In this document: positions 53,797 through 64,000 of the stretch, in pieces
Numbering within the stretch: the first letter of the stretch is position 1
Layout of the letters: every line of letters begins with the position of its first letter
Source of the DNA: Paraphoma chrysanthemicola
Lineage: Eukaryota; Ascomycota; Dothideomycetes; Pleosporales; Phaeosphaeriaceae
Length of the DNA stretch: 64,000 nt
NCBI GenBank assembly: GCA_020744225.1
Contig: JAGMWG010000001.1
Coordinates: forward strand, 620,001-684,000
Direction: 5' to 3'
Program-made: the position numbers and the translations under genes
The notes under the pieces: generated by a model
The model's input: only the letters and a program-made list of their open reading frames with translations
What the model was told of the DNA's origin: nothing
Database searches by the model: none

Positions 53797-53867
53797 TTAG
53801 ACTTCTCTGTACATATTCTCCTGCTAGCAGCACAAGTTCGACCCATGATTACTCGAATGTGACTACA

Positions 53868-55264
53868 CTACAATTTCGCCCCCTTCGCCTTCTTGGCTAA
53901 TCGATGTATCTTCAACGCCTCCCTCACCCCAAGATCAATTAACACATCCTCACTCCCTCCAGGGACAACAAAACTCGGCACAGCCCTATAAAAGCTCTCG
54001 ATCCTCGCCCCTTGCCCCGTCTTGGTCAACCCCAACCCTCCCATAATCTTCAAACACTCTTCCGCAACATACTTGCACACCAAGCCACTCTCAACCTTCA
54101 ACAATGCCGTCGTACCACCCAGTAACCTTGCCCCATCCTCATCGCTCAGATTTTCAAGCTCGTAAATAATCTGCTCCGTCCACGCCTGCAACGACTCAAT
54201 CTGCCTCCCCATATTCCCAAACTTATTCCTCACAACAGGCTGCTCAATAAGCAACTTGTCAAACGCCTCACGCTTCAACGCCCACTGGAACGCATCGTGA
54301 ATCGCAACCCTACAACCTCGAATCGCCTGAAACGCAATCCACAAACGCTCATGATTGAAATTCACCATGGTTTGCTTGAACCCCGCGCCCTCGGTCCCAA
54401 TCAGGTACTTCGTAGGCACTTTGACGTCTTCGAACGTCACGTATGTCGTCGCACTCAACGGGCCGGCGATGACGTCTAGTTTCCTCGTGCGCAGACCTTC
54501 AGAGCGCGGGATCAGGAGCATACTTATCCCACCCGCGCCCGAACCAGGCGGGCCAGTACGTACGGCGGTCATGAAGTAATCGCTAAACATGCCATTCGTG
54601 ATCCACTTCTTCTCGCCGTTGACAATATAATGCTCTCCATCTGGGGTCAATTCAGCCGTGGTTTTGATATTGCGCACGTCGCTGCCGGCATCGGGTTCCG
54701 TGACGGCGAGACAGATGCGTTTCTCGCCGGACAGGATTTCAGGGAAGATTTTGTCCTGGAGGGATTGCGAGGCGAATTTTAAAAGGGGCGGTGCGCCGAC
54801 GACGAGCCCGATGAAGATGGATGCGAGACCACCGGAGCGGATGAGTTCGTCCCAGAGAACGAAGTCGTGGAATCCGTCCCAGTCTTCGGGTTTGATGCCG
54901 CCGATGATGGGGTATTTGGACCATTGGGGTGGGATGGATTTGCCAAAGGCAATGGGGACGAGAAGGCCTGCTTCGGCGCATTTTTGGTAGATGGCGGGAT
55001 CAACTTGGCCGGCTTCGTTCCAGGCGTCGGTGTGTTGGGCAATGTTCTGAGGTAGATGTTAGGATATGCTGAATTGGTTGATGCGGTTTGAGGCACGTGA
55101 TGGCGTGTGTTGTGGTGGAGACATACCTCTTCACACCATGTCCGTACGGCATCGCGCAGTCGCCTGTGGCTATCGTTGTAGTATGCTGAGGGCCGGCCAG
55201 TGTACCAGCTTGGCTCAGCCCATGGCAATGAGCTGCCGTATGGTGTGGACAGTTTGCTTGCCAT
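53868..55264 (-). CDS. Acyl-CoA dehydrogenase
   Basis: Two exons: 55264-55127 and 55046-53868, total 1317 nt, 438 residues. It is a full-length flavoprotein of the acyl-CoA dehydrogenase family. Landmarks are FVLWDELIRSGG with ASIFIGLVVGAPPLLKFAS, the substrate- and FAD-binding ICLAVTEPDAGSDVRNIKT, KKWITNGMFSDYFMTAVRT, KVPTKYLIGTEGAGFKQTM, and the C-terminal helical domain with KIMGGLGLTKTGQGARIESFYRAVPSFVVPGGSEDVLIDLG. It oxidises an acyl-CoA, passing electrons to ETF or O2. No clear mitochondrial presequence or PTS1 (ends GAKL) is seen, so its compartment is unclear. The ATG at 55264 is in frame and conserved in position; the upstream open stretch adds only two codons. The single intron is in phase 0 and the frame is intact. 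Confidence 0.9.
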
Positions 55265-58038
55265 TGTCACGATGAACTATGTTCTGGCAGGGGATGAAGC
55301 CAAAGTTGTCGTCTTTGAGTTTCGGAAGCCCTTGGTGAAGTCGGCTACATTGTGATTAGTACCAAGAAGTTACCGAACGAGGCTGAACGATACTTGCCGT
55401 CGCCTGCACATGCGAGCCGAGGCTTCCCCGCATTCCGGGTTTGGTGTGGCCATTGCTCTTAGCACGGCAACTTTCGGTAATGCTGAGAGACCTCAACTTC
55501 AGTGTTCGCTCTTGGGCTTACTGACCTTCAAAATGTGATGTGCACTGTCTCCTTGAAGCGCCCGCGCAGGGGCGGGAGCCACGCGTGCGCACGTGTACAT
55601 GCTTGGCATTCGCTTCCTTGTGTAACAGCCACATATGGAGAACCTTCGGCTGTCAAGCGCCAGCCGGCACTAAACTGCCTGTCTGACGCCCGATGAGTTT
55701 ATTCAGACCGCACTCGCTATGTGGGCGTGCTAACTCTAGCCATCCGCCACGCCATGCCTTCCACAGTATGGCGAACGAGTTACGCACGTACCGTGGGCGT
55801 CCATGGAGCCTTCGCTGTGTCGGAGCACTACCGGCACCCTCTGTTCAGCGGAGACAATTGGACTCTAAGCAGGCTCCGGAGTTCTGGTGCGGTCGGTGCG
55901 TCATGAGTTCTTCTGGCAGTACGTTGTCTCTCCTAAGCATCCAGGAAGCCTGACCGACCGAAGCTACTAGGTTGCACCACAACTTGATATGGACCAAGAA
56001 ATCAGAACGACAAGTTACTAGTTGCTGTAGCCTGTTCTTCTTCGGCCCCAGAGGACAAAGAGCTGCTGTCAGTCTCTCTGTCTACCATCAATTTTGCCGA
56101 CAACATCGAGGTTGCGAGCATGATAAACACCAACGCTCCCTTCCGCTTTCAGCAGCCAGAAGCAGCGATAGTCATCAAAGTGATCGACGCACGAAGAAGC
56201 ACTATTACGCTCATATAATCGACCGCAGCTGCAGACAAGTTTGGCAGATACGAAACTCGAACTAATGCACAAACTGGGTCATTTCACGCGAAAATGCTTG
56301 TCAGCCTTCAGCAGGTTACACGTCATAGTCACAGAATCCATAAACCCCCAGAAGTTCGATCTCGGGATAACCAGTCGAGTCGCAGCAGCATCGGAGATGT
56401 AGGCCAAAATTACCATAAAGCGGGCAAAGTCAGTAGACGCGGAGCTTGCCAGACAGACAAAGCGAAAGGCTCCTGGCGCGACTGTGCGCTCAGAGGTGAA
56501 ATCAAAGTCGGGTCTAGGGAAAATAGAGCGTCAGTGCAATCAAGCACGAACGACTACTCGCGAACACTGCGCTTGTCGCCGGAATCCACTGAGATCCGAG
56601 AACTCCGGAAAGAATTCGCACATCTCAGGCTGTTTCACAAGCCACGTTAGTCGTCGCTTGATGCACGCTGTCAGCTCGCAGTGATCGACATCGGCTCTCA
56701 TGAAGATGCTCTGGTAGTCCAACATATCCACGGTAAAGTTTAGAAATCGACCAAGTCACGGTGCAGGTACGGAACTTTAAATCACGAACCTTGGACCTTA
56801 AGGCTTTGAATTATTAAAACCTTAAAAGGGTACCAGGTGTTAATTCTATTGGACCTGTCTCTGCTATGCGTCAAACCTAGCTGGGCCAGAAACGTTTGCG
56901 CGCGCAACACGCGGCACGATTGGATCGATCAATCGCGTAAAATTCTCCGAGATATAAAACTTGCAGGGTCAACGGTAGTTGGGAATACCTAGCCTCATGG
57001 GGACGTTCAGTCTATGCCACCCCCTTGCGTGACTAGCCCCGCAGCAAGCAATGCTATGGCCGTCAGAGCCAGGGACTCGAATCAGTTTTGTAGGGGCCAA
57101 AGATGCGCTAGTCAACGCAATTGGTCGGACTGACAAACCGTGCCGTGCTTGACGATCAGCAAAAATTTCGTATCTGATCCTTCAACAACACAATGGACTT
57201 GTCATGAAATCAGCGGCTTGATGAGTCTTAGCGAGACGAATGGCGATGCCGAACGGCTCGGGCTGATGCCACGTTCAGACCCTGGCAACGTCGGCTATGA
57301 CTTACCGAGCGCGTGGTTGCGATTAGTCTGCATCCTACGAGATCGTCCCTCAGGATTGATGAGCCAGCAAACCACAGATCGCGGTTTGACTCAGCACACT
57401 CTCAATGCCGATCGCCGTGAAACCATGATTGTTGTAGCACGGTGGTTCTTCGGATGCATTCTGCAGAGTCGAGCCCATGCGATCATCTTGCAACGAGGCT
57501 CTTGCATGGCCAGCGAAAGAGACGTGCTGCGTCTCATGATCTCAGGTGTTTTGAGGTTGGAAACCTTGCTGGAGGACTGAATCGTTCGGCTTTCAAACCA
57601 GCGCGGCATCAATGCATCCGTTCCCTCAGGATGCCATTTTACGAGACTACTATCACGTCACACACATGGAGATAATCCTCAAACGTCAAGATTTGGAAAT
57701 CTTATTGTTATCAATCCAACACTTTGCACCGTTCTCAAACGGCAGCGCCTCCCGCTGTCAAGGGCGATCTCGCTTCGGCTAGCGTGCTGCCAAATCGTAC
57801 TGTATCCGTGGACCGCGCAGGGAAACCCTTGCAAGATCTCGATATGCTTGCATCCTTGACTCGCTGGATGTCGAGTGCCCGCAGTTCGAACAGGGCACGG
57901 AGGAGTTCATCCATCATTATCAAGGCATGCGTCCCCGGACTTCTGTTCGTTGGGACCCAAAGTGCACCTGCATTTAACACTCTCGCCTCGAGCCGTTCAT
58001 CTTAGGGTCCTGACGGTGTTGCTTGGATATTGACAATA
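55265..58038. other. Longest gene-free stretch
   Basis: About 2.8 kb. I see no gene with support. Frames at 55693-55953, 56294-56650, 57140-57580 and (reverse) 57735-57980 are open but lack motifs, signal peptides or spliced partners. A short AT-rich part with CCTTAAGG lies near 56800-56840. It may hold relics or noncoding RNA, which I cannot show. Confidence 0.45.
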
Positions 58039-59451
58039 ATGTCGACCTACGAGGAGATGCTAATGGCGCTACTGGCGAACCCGCCAGATCCAAATGAGCC
58101 TTTACCGACTGCCAATCGAAGGGAGACGATGTATGGCACAACGCTGTCGTTCCTGGTAAGCAATTCGCAAACAACGCAAGCCAAAGCTAATGACATGTTC
58201 AGATAGTATCATGGATGGCCGTTCTCTTCCGATTGTGGGTGCGGCTCAAAATTGTTCGAGAACCAGGCTGGGATGATCTGTTTGTTGTGTTGGCTGCGGT
58301 AAGTTCGGGGTCGAAGATAAGGGCCGTTTCAACGACTGACCATTCCAGATGTGCAACACTGCTGCGAGTGCATGCGTCTGCCTTAGTGAGTAGTATAACA
58401 AAATCATCAACGGCGTGGCTAACAACATCAGCGGTCAATCACGGTCTAGGACGACACATGTTGTATCTGTCACCCGGAGACCTCAAGAAGTATTTGCTGG
58501 TACGCATCAACGTTCCTCCTCCTCATGAATTTTCTGACTTGAACACAGTTCTTCTATCTGGAGAATAGTCTGTATCTCACCGAGACTGCCTTGATCAAGA
58601 TATCTCTTCTGCTACAATTTCTCCGCATTTTCAAGGCTGGAGCCATGCGTTGGATCTGCCTTACGCTTCTCGTACTGGTCAGTCTGTGGGGACTAGGATT
58701 CGCCTTTATAGGCTGGTTCCCCTGCTTCCCAGTCAGAGGCGCATGGGAAAGAACGATTGGAGCCAAATGCTATGGCTATGGTCTCGGAGACGTCCGCGAA
58801 TTTGTGGCAATCTTCAAAGCTCACTCGGCATCAAACATGGCGTTTGACCTCATCATCTTTATGATACCTCTAATTTTATACACAACGCCAAACCTGAAGT
58901 TTCGAAACCTCGTAGCTATGACTGGAATGTTTGCATTGGGGGCACTGTAAGGCTGCATCTATCAAATCTATCAGTATTTATGCTAATACCCCATCAGCGT
59001 CGTCTCCATGTCGATATGGCGTCTGTACCAAATCTCCCTCAATCAAGCAGGCACCTACCCGTACGTCGACTTCACATGGTGGTCACCCCTCATGATCATC
59101 CCCTCATGCCTCGAAATCGATCTCGCCATCATTTGCGCATCTATACCCATCTTCTGGCCCGTCATTGAAAAGTCGCTTTCAGCCATCTTCGTCTCATACG
59201 AAGTCAACGTGAGCGAAGAACGTGTCGTCGACGACTACGGTCTTGCATACGAGCTTGAGTACACCAAGACAGGACCATCGGAGCGCACGAAGAGCACAAG
59301 CGGGACATCTATTGAGGCGCTGACAAGAGAGGACAAGGCAAAACTGCAAGCTTACTCAGTTGGTAATGATCCGCTCAGTGAAGAGGCGCAGAATGGATTT
59401 GGCTTCCAGGCAAACGTCGAAACGAAGCCGAAGCCAAAGTGGGAACTCTAG
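58039..59451 (+). CDS. SAT4/PTH11-type seven-helix integral membrane protein (copy 3)
   Basis: Six exons: 58039-58155, 58203-58298, 58349-58385, 58432-58499, 58549-58946 and 58998-59451, total 1170 nt, 389 residues. The order is that of PF20684: VSWMAVLFRLWVRLKI helix 1, REPGWDDLFVVLAA, VNHGLGRHMLYLSPGDLKKYL, FYLENSLYLTETALIKISLLLQFLRIF, FAFIGWFPCFPVRGAW, SASNMAFDLIIFMIPLILY, NLKFRNLVAMTGMFALGALVVSMSIWRLYQI, then a last helix WWSPLMIIPSCLEIDLAIICASIPIFWPVI. A cytosolic tail of about 110 residues ends in KPKPKWEL. Exon 3 is only 37 nt and exon 4 only 68 nt, a typical fragmented layout for this family. Likely a plasma-membrane receptor-like protein; ligand unknown. Confidence 0.85.
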
Positions 59452-60436
59452 CACCAATACGACCGTTATGTCCACCGACACCGCGCTTGTAAGCCTGACT
59501 TTGATGTAGGCTGTTTTGAAGCTGAGAATGAGACTACGCTGTTGTATCACATTGCCCGAAATAGGGCCCATTTATAGGCCACGTATGCCTATGTGGCGTG
59601 GGCTCCGGAAATAGGACCCGCGTACACACTGCGGGCCTTATGGACAGTGCAACGACGTCATTCTGTTTCCGCAACCCGTACAATGGAACTGAGCGACTCA
59701 CGCGTTGGTGAGGCTCTTTAGCTACCAAGCATGGCTTAGCGCCCCTAGCACACCAATGCCTCGTTGTGTCACATTCACTCTGTGCCGCACTCACTGCACC
59801 AACTTCATCTCAGCCCTACTTCACACCGCTCGATCTCGACAGTCTCCAGTGTTCGAATATCAAAATACGGCGCAAAAGGAATATTGAATTCTAGGCAGCA
59901 GTTCTCGCGATGCCTTGGATCTTCAAATACTTCTCGTGTTTCTGCGGCGACTTCAATAGCTCGCACTATCCTTCCCGGCTTGGCGGGCTTGATACTCCTC
60001 TTGTCTGGGCAGCGTAAGCGCAAGAGCACCGCCTCCTCGTGCACTATGATGTTTGCGCTGACCGCGTCACGTGTAAGCACGAGCTGGCCAATCAGATGCG
60101 GCTCGTATTATCGTGCAGTGTCCATCTTGGGCGCCTTGTGCGGAGGAGCCGCGTTCGCTATGCTCGACCCATGGCGCAGGAGCAAGGCAGCAAAGTAACA
60201 TGAGGTGACTTCAGTCCGGTGCTACGAGTCGTGTCAAGCTATTTGCTGATATAAGTATGAAGTGCTGAGGATGCGAGAGTCGTTTCATCTCGACGAGAAG
60301 GAGCACCCTTCGACAAGACCGGATTGAGCATTTCAATCGCCTGCAGTGCTCCTTGTATCTGTATCCAAGGGTACATCAGACTTACTTTGTTCTTATTTAG
60401 TTGTCTTACCACTTAATCTTCCTGTGTAACTCCAGC
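59452..60436. other. Intergenic stretch with one doubtful frame
   Basis: About 1 kb. A 144-codon forward frame at 59764-60198 has two hydrophobic stretches near its end (IARTILPGLAGLILLLSG and AVSILGALCGGAAFAMLDPW). It is overlapped on the other strand by a 91-codon frame. I cannot decide between them and annotate neither as a gene. Confidence 0.35.
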
Positions 60437-62173
60437 ATGAAGTTCAATCAGTATGCTGCGGCTGCGGCCATAGCCAGCTTGCCCGCGACTTTTGCCAGCC
60501 CACTCCAACAAAGGCAGTATAATAGCACGATGGTGTACGATTTCGATGGCGTATGTATCTCGAAGTAAAGGCCATATCCTGGAAACGACTGACAATTTCC
60601 CTAGATTGAGGCCACTGAAGATCTAAATTGGACACCATGTTTCGACGAATTCACTTGCACCAAGCTCGTAGTCCCACTAGATTATGAGGATGAAGATGCA
60701 GGTACAACATACGTTTCGTTTATCAAATGGACGACCAACTCGACTTTGGCAAACTCCACAGCCCAGGATATTCTTCTCAACCCCGGTGGTCCTGGTGGCA
60801 GCGGCATCCAGTTGCTCCAAGGCCAACTCAAGCTGTTGATAGCTACAATTGGTCCGAACCATAATTTCGTTGGCTTCGATCCGAGAGGTGTGAACAACTC
60901 CGGGCCTGATCTTTCGTGTTTTCCGGGACAAGAAGGCACGTCCAGATTCTACACCGACTTGACCATTCCGATTGATGTGACCAACAAGAAGTCGTACGCA
61001 GAGATGTATCAAAAGGCGGCAGCGTTCGGCGACTTTTGCACAAAGGCGCACTCAGCTGCAAATGATTCAGCCAAGTACGCAAACACTGTAGCAGTTGTGA
61101 ACGATTTGAGGTACTACACCGAATTGTTAGCAAAGTCGAAAGGACAAGACCCCACTAAATCACAACTCTGGTCCTATGGTGCATCTTACGGATCAGTACT
61201 GGGAACAACTTACGCAGCGCTCTTCCCCGATCGCGTCGGCCGCGTCGTTGTTGATGGAATTGTTGACGGCGAAGATTATTACCAAGGCAAGTGGGCAAAC
61301 TCAATTGAGCAGGCGGACGAAGCATTCCGCTACTTCTTCCAAGCATGCTACGATGCCGGAAAAGACGGCAACTGCACATTTTGGGACGAATCGCCCAAGG
61401 CCATTGAAGAACGCTTTCAAGCCATCCTTGAAGACCTCGCCGACAACCCTATCCCCGTCGCATTCGACATCCCCGCCATCGTCACCATCTCAGATCTAAA
61501 GCTTCTGATGGTCGGCGTACCCTACAATCCTGTCGACACATTTGGCATCTTCGCCAACATCCTCACCGGTCTCGAGAAGCGCAACGCCACACTCCTTGCG
61601 CAAGCAATAGGCATCGGCTACCGCACAGATGAATGTAAAATCGTGCCAGATGTGCTTCCCGACGGCGAGCCCCGGCAGTTCATCGCATGTAACGACGCCA
61701 ATCACCGCTACAATCTCTCTACGTATGACGCCTGGGTTGAGCACGCAAATAATCTTGTCAACACGAGTCAGTACCTCGGCGAAGCATGGGCATCCGGGAC
61801 ATCAGTCAATTGCCGCAAGCTCGCTATCACAGCGCCCAAAAGCCAAGTCTTCAACGGGTACCCTGGCGCCAACACGACCAGTAACCCACTACTCTTCATT
61901 TCGACAGCCGTGGACCCAGTCACGCCGCTCAGCGCCGCTCAAAAGATGGTGAAGAGGTTTGGTGGTGCGAGATTACTCGTGCAGGATAACGTGGGACATA
62001 CGAGTACGAGCGCGGTTTCGAAATGCACGTATGGAGTTTTGCAAAGGTACTTTAGTGATAAGGCGGAATTGCCGGAGGAGGGGACGAGGTGTAAGGTTGA
62101 TAATGTGCCTTTTAAAGATGGTGGGGTCCTGCCGCCGGCGAGGTTGCGGAAGCGGAGTCTGCCAGGGTACTAG
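60437..62173 (+). CDS. Secreted TAP-like alpha/beta hydrolase / prolyl tripeptidyl peptidase-like (S33)
   Basis: Two exons: 60437-60550 and 60605-62173, total 1683 nt, 560 residues. A signal peptide covers about residues 1-20. It is an alpha/beta hydrolase of the TAP-like group (PF08386): NPGGPGGSG (oxyanion loop, about 97-105), FVGFDPRGVNNS, and SYGASYGS with nucleophile Ser232. Near the C-terminus follow FISTAVDPVTPLSAAQKM (acid) and QDNVGHTSTS (catalytic His). A large cap lies between. The many NxS/T sites suggest heavy glycosylation. Streptomyces relatives release tripeptides; fungal ones are extracellular exopeptidases, so peptide digestion outside the cell is the likely role. The C-terminus is slightly basic (RLRKRSLPGY) with no anchor. 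Intact, with one phase-0 intron just after the signal region. Confidence 0.88.
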
Positions 62174-62997
62174 GGAGGATATTTTGGAGTAGACGTGGTT
62201 CTGTTGTATGTATTCATATTTTGGGCATTGTGAATAGATCTCTACTCTGTCAGCGCGCGAATCGGACCACTCTTGGAGTTGTTCGGGAATGTACATATAC
62301 GAAGAAAACGCGTGCGTCATCGCTTATACATCGAATAATAGTCGCAGCCACCACGTGGCTAAGGAGAAACTGCTCCACTAAGCACTACTGCAATTGTCTT
62401 GCACTGGTGCCAACATCCTACTCCGTTGGCTAGTGAAGTCCGCAGCCAATTAACTTGCGCCTCGCTTCGCTAGCGCGTGATGGTTGACCTCGATTTGCCT
62501 TCCGTAGTCCTTCCACAACTCTTCTAGCACACAGATTCCATGGCAATCTTATATAGTAATTGATCTGACCGATATCCGATGTCACTGACGTGTACAAAGT
62601 CTCGGAACCGCTGTTCTTACCCTTGTTTGCCCAGGATGACCGGTCGCCACCCGCACCGCTACCGTCCGACTGGCGCATTCCCGACCATGTTGGTGTTATC
62701 AACGAAAGGAGCACACTCATATTATGCGCTTGTTCTGTTATCAATAGGTCTACATAATGTACATCTAGAGCGCGATGTCCAAGCGTGCTCATGTTGCGAT
62801 CGACGCTGAACTTGAGCGCGCGCAAAGCTGCTGAACTCCGTATCCGGTCTGACTCCACTCCAAGAGAATGGTCACTCGTACCTTGGTAATAAAGTACTTG
62901 CAACGGACATGTTAGCCTTGAAGTTCTCCCCAAAATATGCTCATGTCATTTTCGTTCCACCTTCCTCCCCGCAAAGGACCTGGGTTGACATTCCAAT
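62174..62997. other. Intergenic spacer
   Basis: About 0.8 kb between co-oriented genes. The 167-codon reverse frame at 62430-62933 has an initiation codon but no recognisable domain and no spliced partner, so I do not support it as a gene. Confidence 0.4.
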
Positions 62998-64000
62998 ATG
63001 GCCGGCCTCATCCCTCCCGGGCTCAAAGTCCCGCCCGGAATGGATCCGACTGAATTCTACTTGCAGTTACCAGCTATGGGACCAGATCAGGTACCGCTAG
63101 GAAGCGATACTACCATGACGACAAATGGACCAGATCAAGTCTGGTTTCTGGTGGTTGCCATAACATGCACTGCTATTCCAGCATTGTTCCTAGCGATGCG
63201 ATTGTATACGCGATTAGCGATTGTACGAAGTCTGGAAATGGCTGATTGTATGTGTGAAGCCAGTGTCAAAATAGCAAGCGCTGATGAGTCGCAGATTTCT
63301 TGTTTTGCGCTTTCGTACGTCTCGAGATACAACATGGAAACACCACAGCTGATTGAAGAATAGCCATTGATCGTAATAGAAATCGTGATGGGATATGCGA
63401 TGGTACACTGGGGCGCAGGAGTGCACCAGTGGCAAGTCACGCTGGAGCAACTCTTCCACCAACTCTACGTAAGGAATACCCATGCTCTAACAGGTTCCGT
63501 GCTGACAACATAAGTGGGCAAACACAGCCCAAGTCATATACTGCCCTCTCAGCTTCCTCGTCAAAATGGCCATCCTTCTCCAGTACCTGAAGCTTTTCGC
63601 GCCGAGTCGCAGCGGAAACAAGGTGATGTGGTATGGCTCGTGGTTCACTATCGGGGCTACGTTCATCGCGTATACGGTGTTTATGTTCTGGACGCTCTTT
63701 TACTGCTCGCCTCGGCGCATGATCTGGTTCAAGCTTACGCCCGGCGGGAAATGCCATGATGTCAACGACATCATCCTCTCGCAGGGCGCATTTAACATGG
63801 CATCTGATATTGTTATCCTACTTTTACCGACTTCGTCGTTATGGCAGCTAAGCGTACCGCTTGCAAAGAAGGTCTTCATCACATTGTTGTTCTGCACCGG
63901 ACTACTGTATGTACACATTCGTGAAACATTCCCAACATGACTCATACAAACATAGGGCCTGCATCGCCTCCGCAATGCGCATCGCGTTCACTCTCAAAAT
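62998..64000 (+). CDS. SAT4/PTH11-type seven-helix integral membrane protein (copy 4), cut by the window end
   Basis: Five exons are visible: 62998-63247, 63295-63314 (20 nt), 63364-63468, 63515-63906 and 63956 to beyond 64000, so the gene is partial. Joined text reads as the family does: VWFLVVAITCTAIPALFLAMRLYTRL helix 1, then MADYFLFCAFPLIVIEIVMG across the micro-exon. After that come GYAMVHWGAGVHQWQVTLEQLFHQLY, WANTAQVIYCPLSFLVKMAILLQYLKLF, GATFIAYTVFMFWTLFYCSPRRMIW, FNMASDIVILLLPTSSLW, VPLAKKVFITLLFCTG, and LACIASAMRIAFTLK at the edge. The helix order and the PRR/WFKL region are those of PF20684. The final helix and tail lie outside the window. The 20-nt exon is unusually short, but its GTATGT and GTACGT flanks and clean phase make it the only solution I found. 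Confidence 0.8.

Noticed and set aside
57140..57580. 146-codon forward frame
   Set aside because: No motif, signal peptide or splice partner; an antisense frame of 73 codons overlaps it, as expected of random DNA.
59764..60198. 144-codon forward frame with two hydrophobic stretches
   Set aside because: An opposite-strand frame of 91 codons overlaps it and neither is favoured by any sequence feature.
62430..62933. 167-codon reverse frame
   Set aside because: No recognisable domain; low-complexity and promoter-like text; the adjacent SAT4 gene on the other strand needs this space for its promoter.
1..64000. CRISPR array, rRNA, tRNA, origin or bacterial operon
   Set aside because: No regularly spaced repeats, no tRNA-like cloverleaf that I could recognise by eye, and intron-rich genes that exclude a bacterial source. 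A tRNA scan by covariance model would settle the tRNA point.

Overview
The window is nuclear DNA of a filamentous ascomycete, most likely a plant-associated Dothideomycete (Pleosporales-like). This is inferred from short spliceosomal introns (about 45-90 bp, GTRNGT donors, CTRAY branch sites), monocistronic genes on both strands, and a gene set rich in secreted plant-polymer enzymes. No bacterial, CRISPR, rRNA or tRNA features were recognised. I reassembled about 28 genes by joining exons by hand. For each multi-exon model the exon lengths sum to a multiple of three and the joined protein matches its family where one is known.

Layout. 0.8-8 kb: a Fet4-type iron permease, a secreted DUF1996 protein, an unknown 464-residue protein and a secreted FAD-linked oxidase with a GC-AG intron. 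9-12 kb: a SAT4/PTH11-type seven-helix protein and a Ure2-like glutathione S-transferase. 12.8-14.7 kb: a complete pogo/Fot1-type transposon with perfect 66-bp terminal inverted repeats, a TA target duplication and an intact transposase. 15-21 kb: a secreted alpha/beta hydrolase, a repetitive GPI-type wall protein (second GC-AG intron) and a membrane-anchored aspartic-protease-like pseudoenzyme. 21.3-22.3 kb: a broken J-domain gene. 24-29.6 kb: pectate lyase PL1, a second SAT4 protein and a UstYa-like (DUF3328) protein. 32-35.3 kb: two small secreted proteins. 36-40.7 kb: a PHO84-type phosphate transporter and a GH6 cellulase. 42.9-45 kb: a protein kinase with DFD in place of DFG. 47.6-50.4 kb: a cutinase and a DUF4419 protein. 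50.9-55.3 kb: a housekeeping block with mitoribosomal mS23/Rsm25, a divergent PPR protein and an acyl-CoA dehydrogenase. 58-64 kb: a third SAT4 protein, a secreted TAP-like peptidase and a fourth SAT4 protein cut by the window end.

How the genes fit together. Cutinase, pectate lyase, GH6, the secreted hydrolase, the secreted peptidase and the FAD oxidase attack cutin, pectin, cellulose, esters, peptides and sugars or phenolics. Phosphate and iron permeases and several receptor-like SAT4 proteins would serve nutrient uptake and surface sensing. They are scattered on both strands among housekeeping genes, so this is a permissive secretome-rich neighbourhood rather than one co-regulated cluster. 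The best leads for something unusual are the UstYa-like gene without a recognisable RiPP partner, the repeat-built GPI protein, the catalytically altered aspartic-protease-like and GH6 proteins, and the intact transposon.
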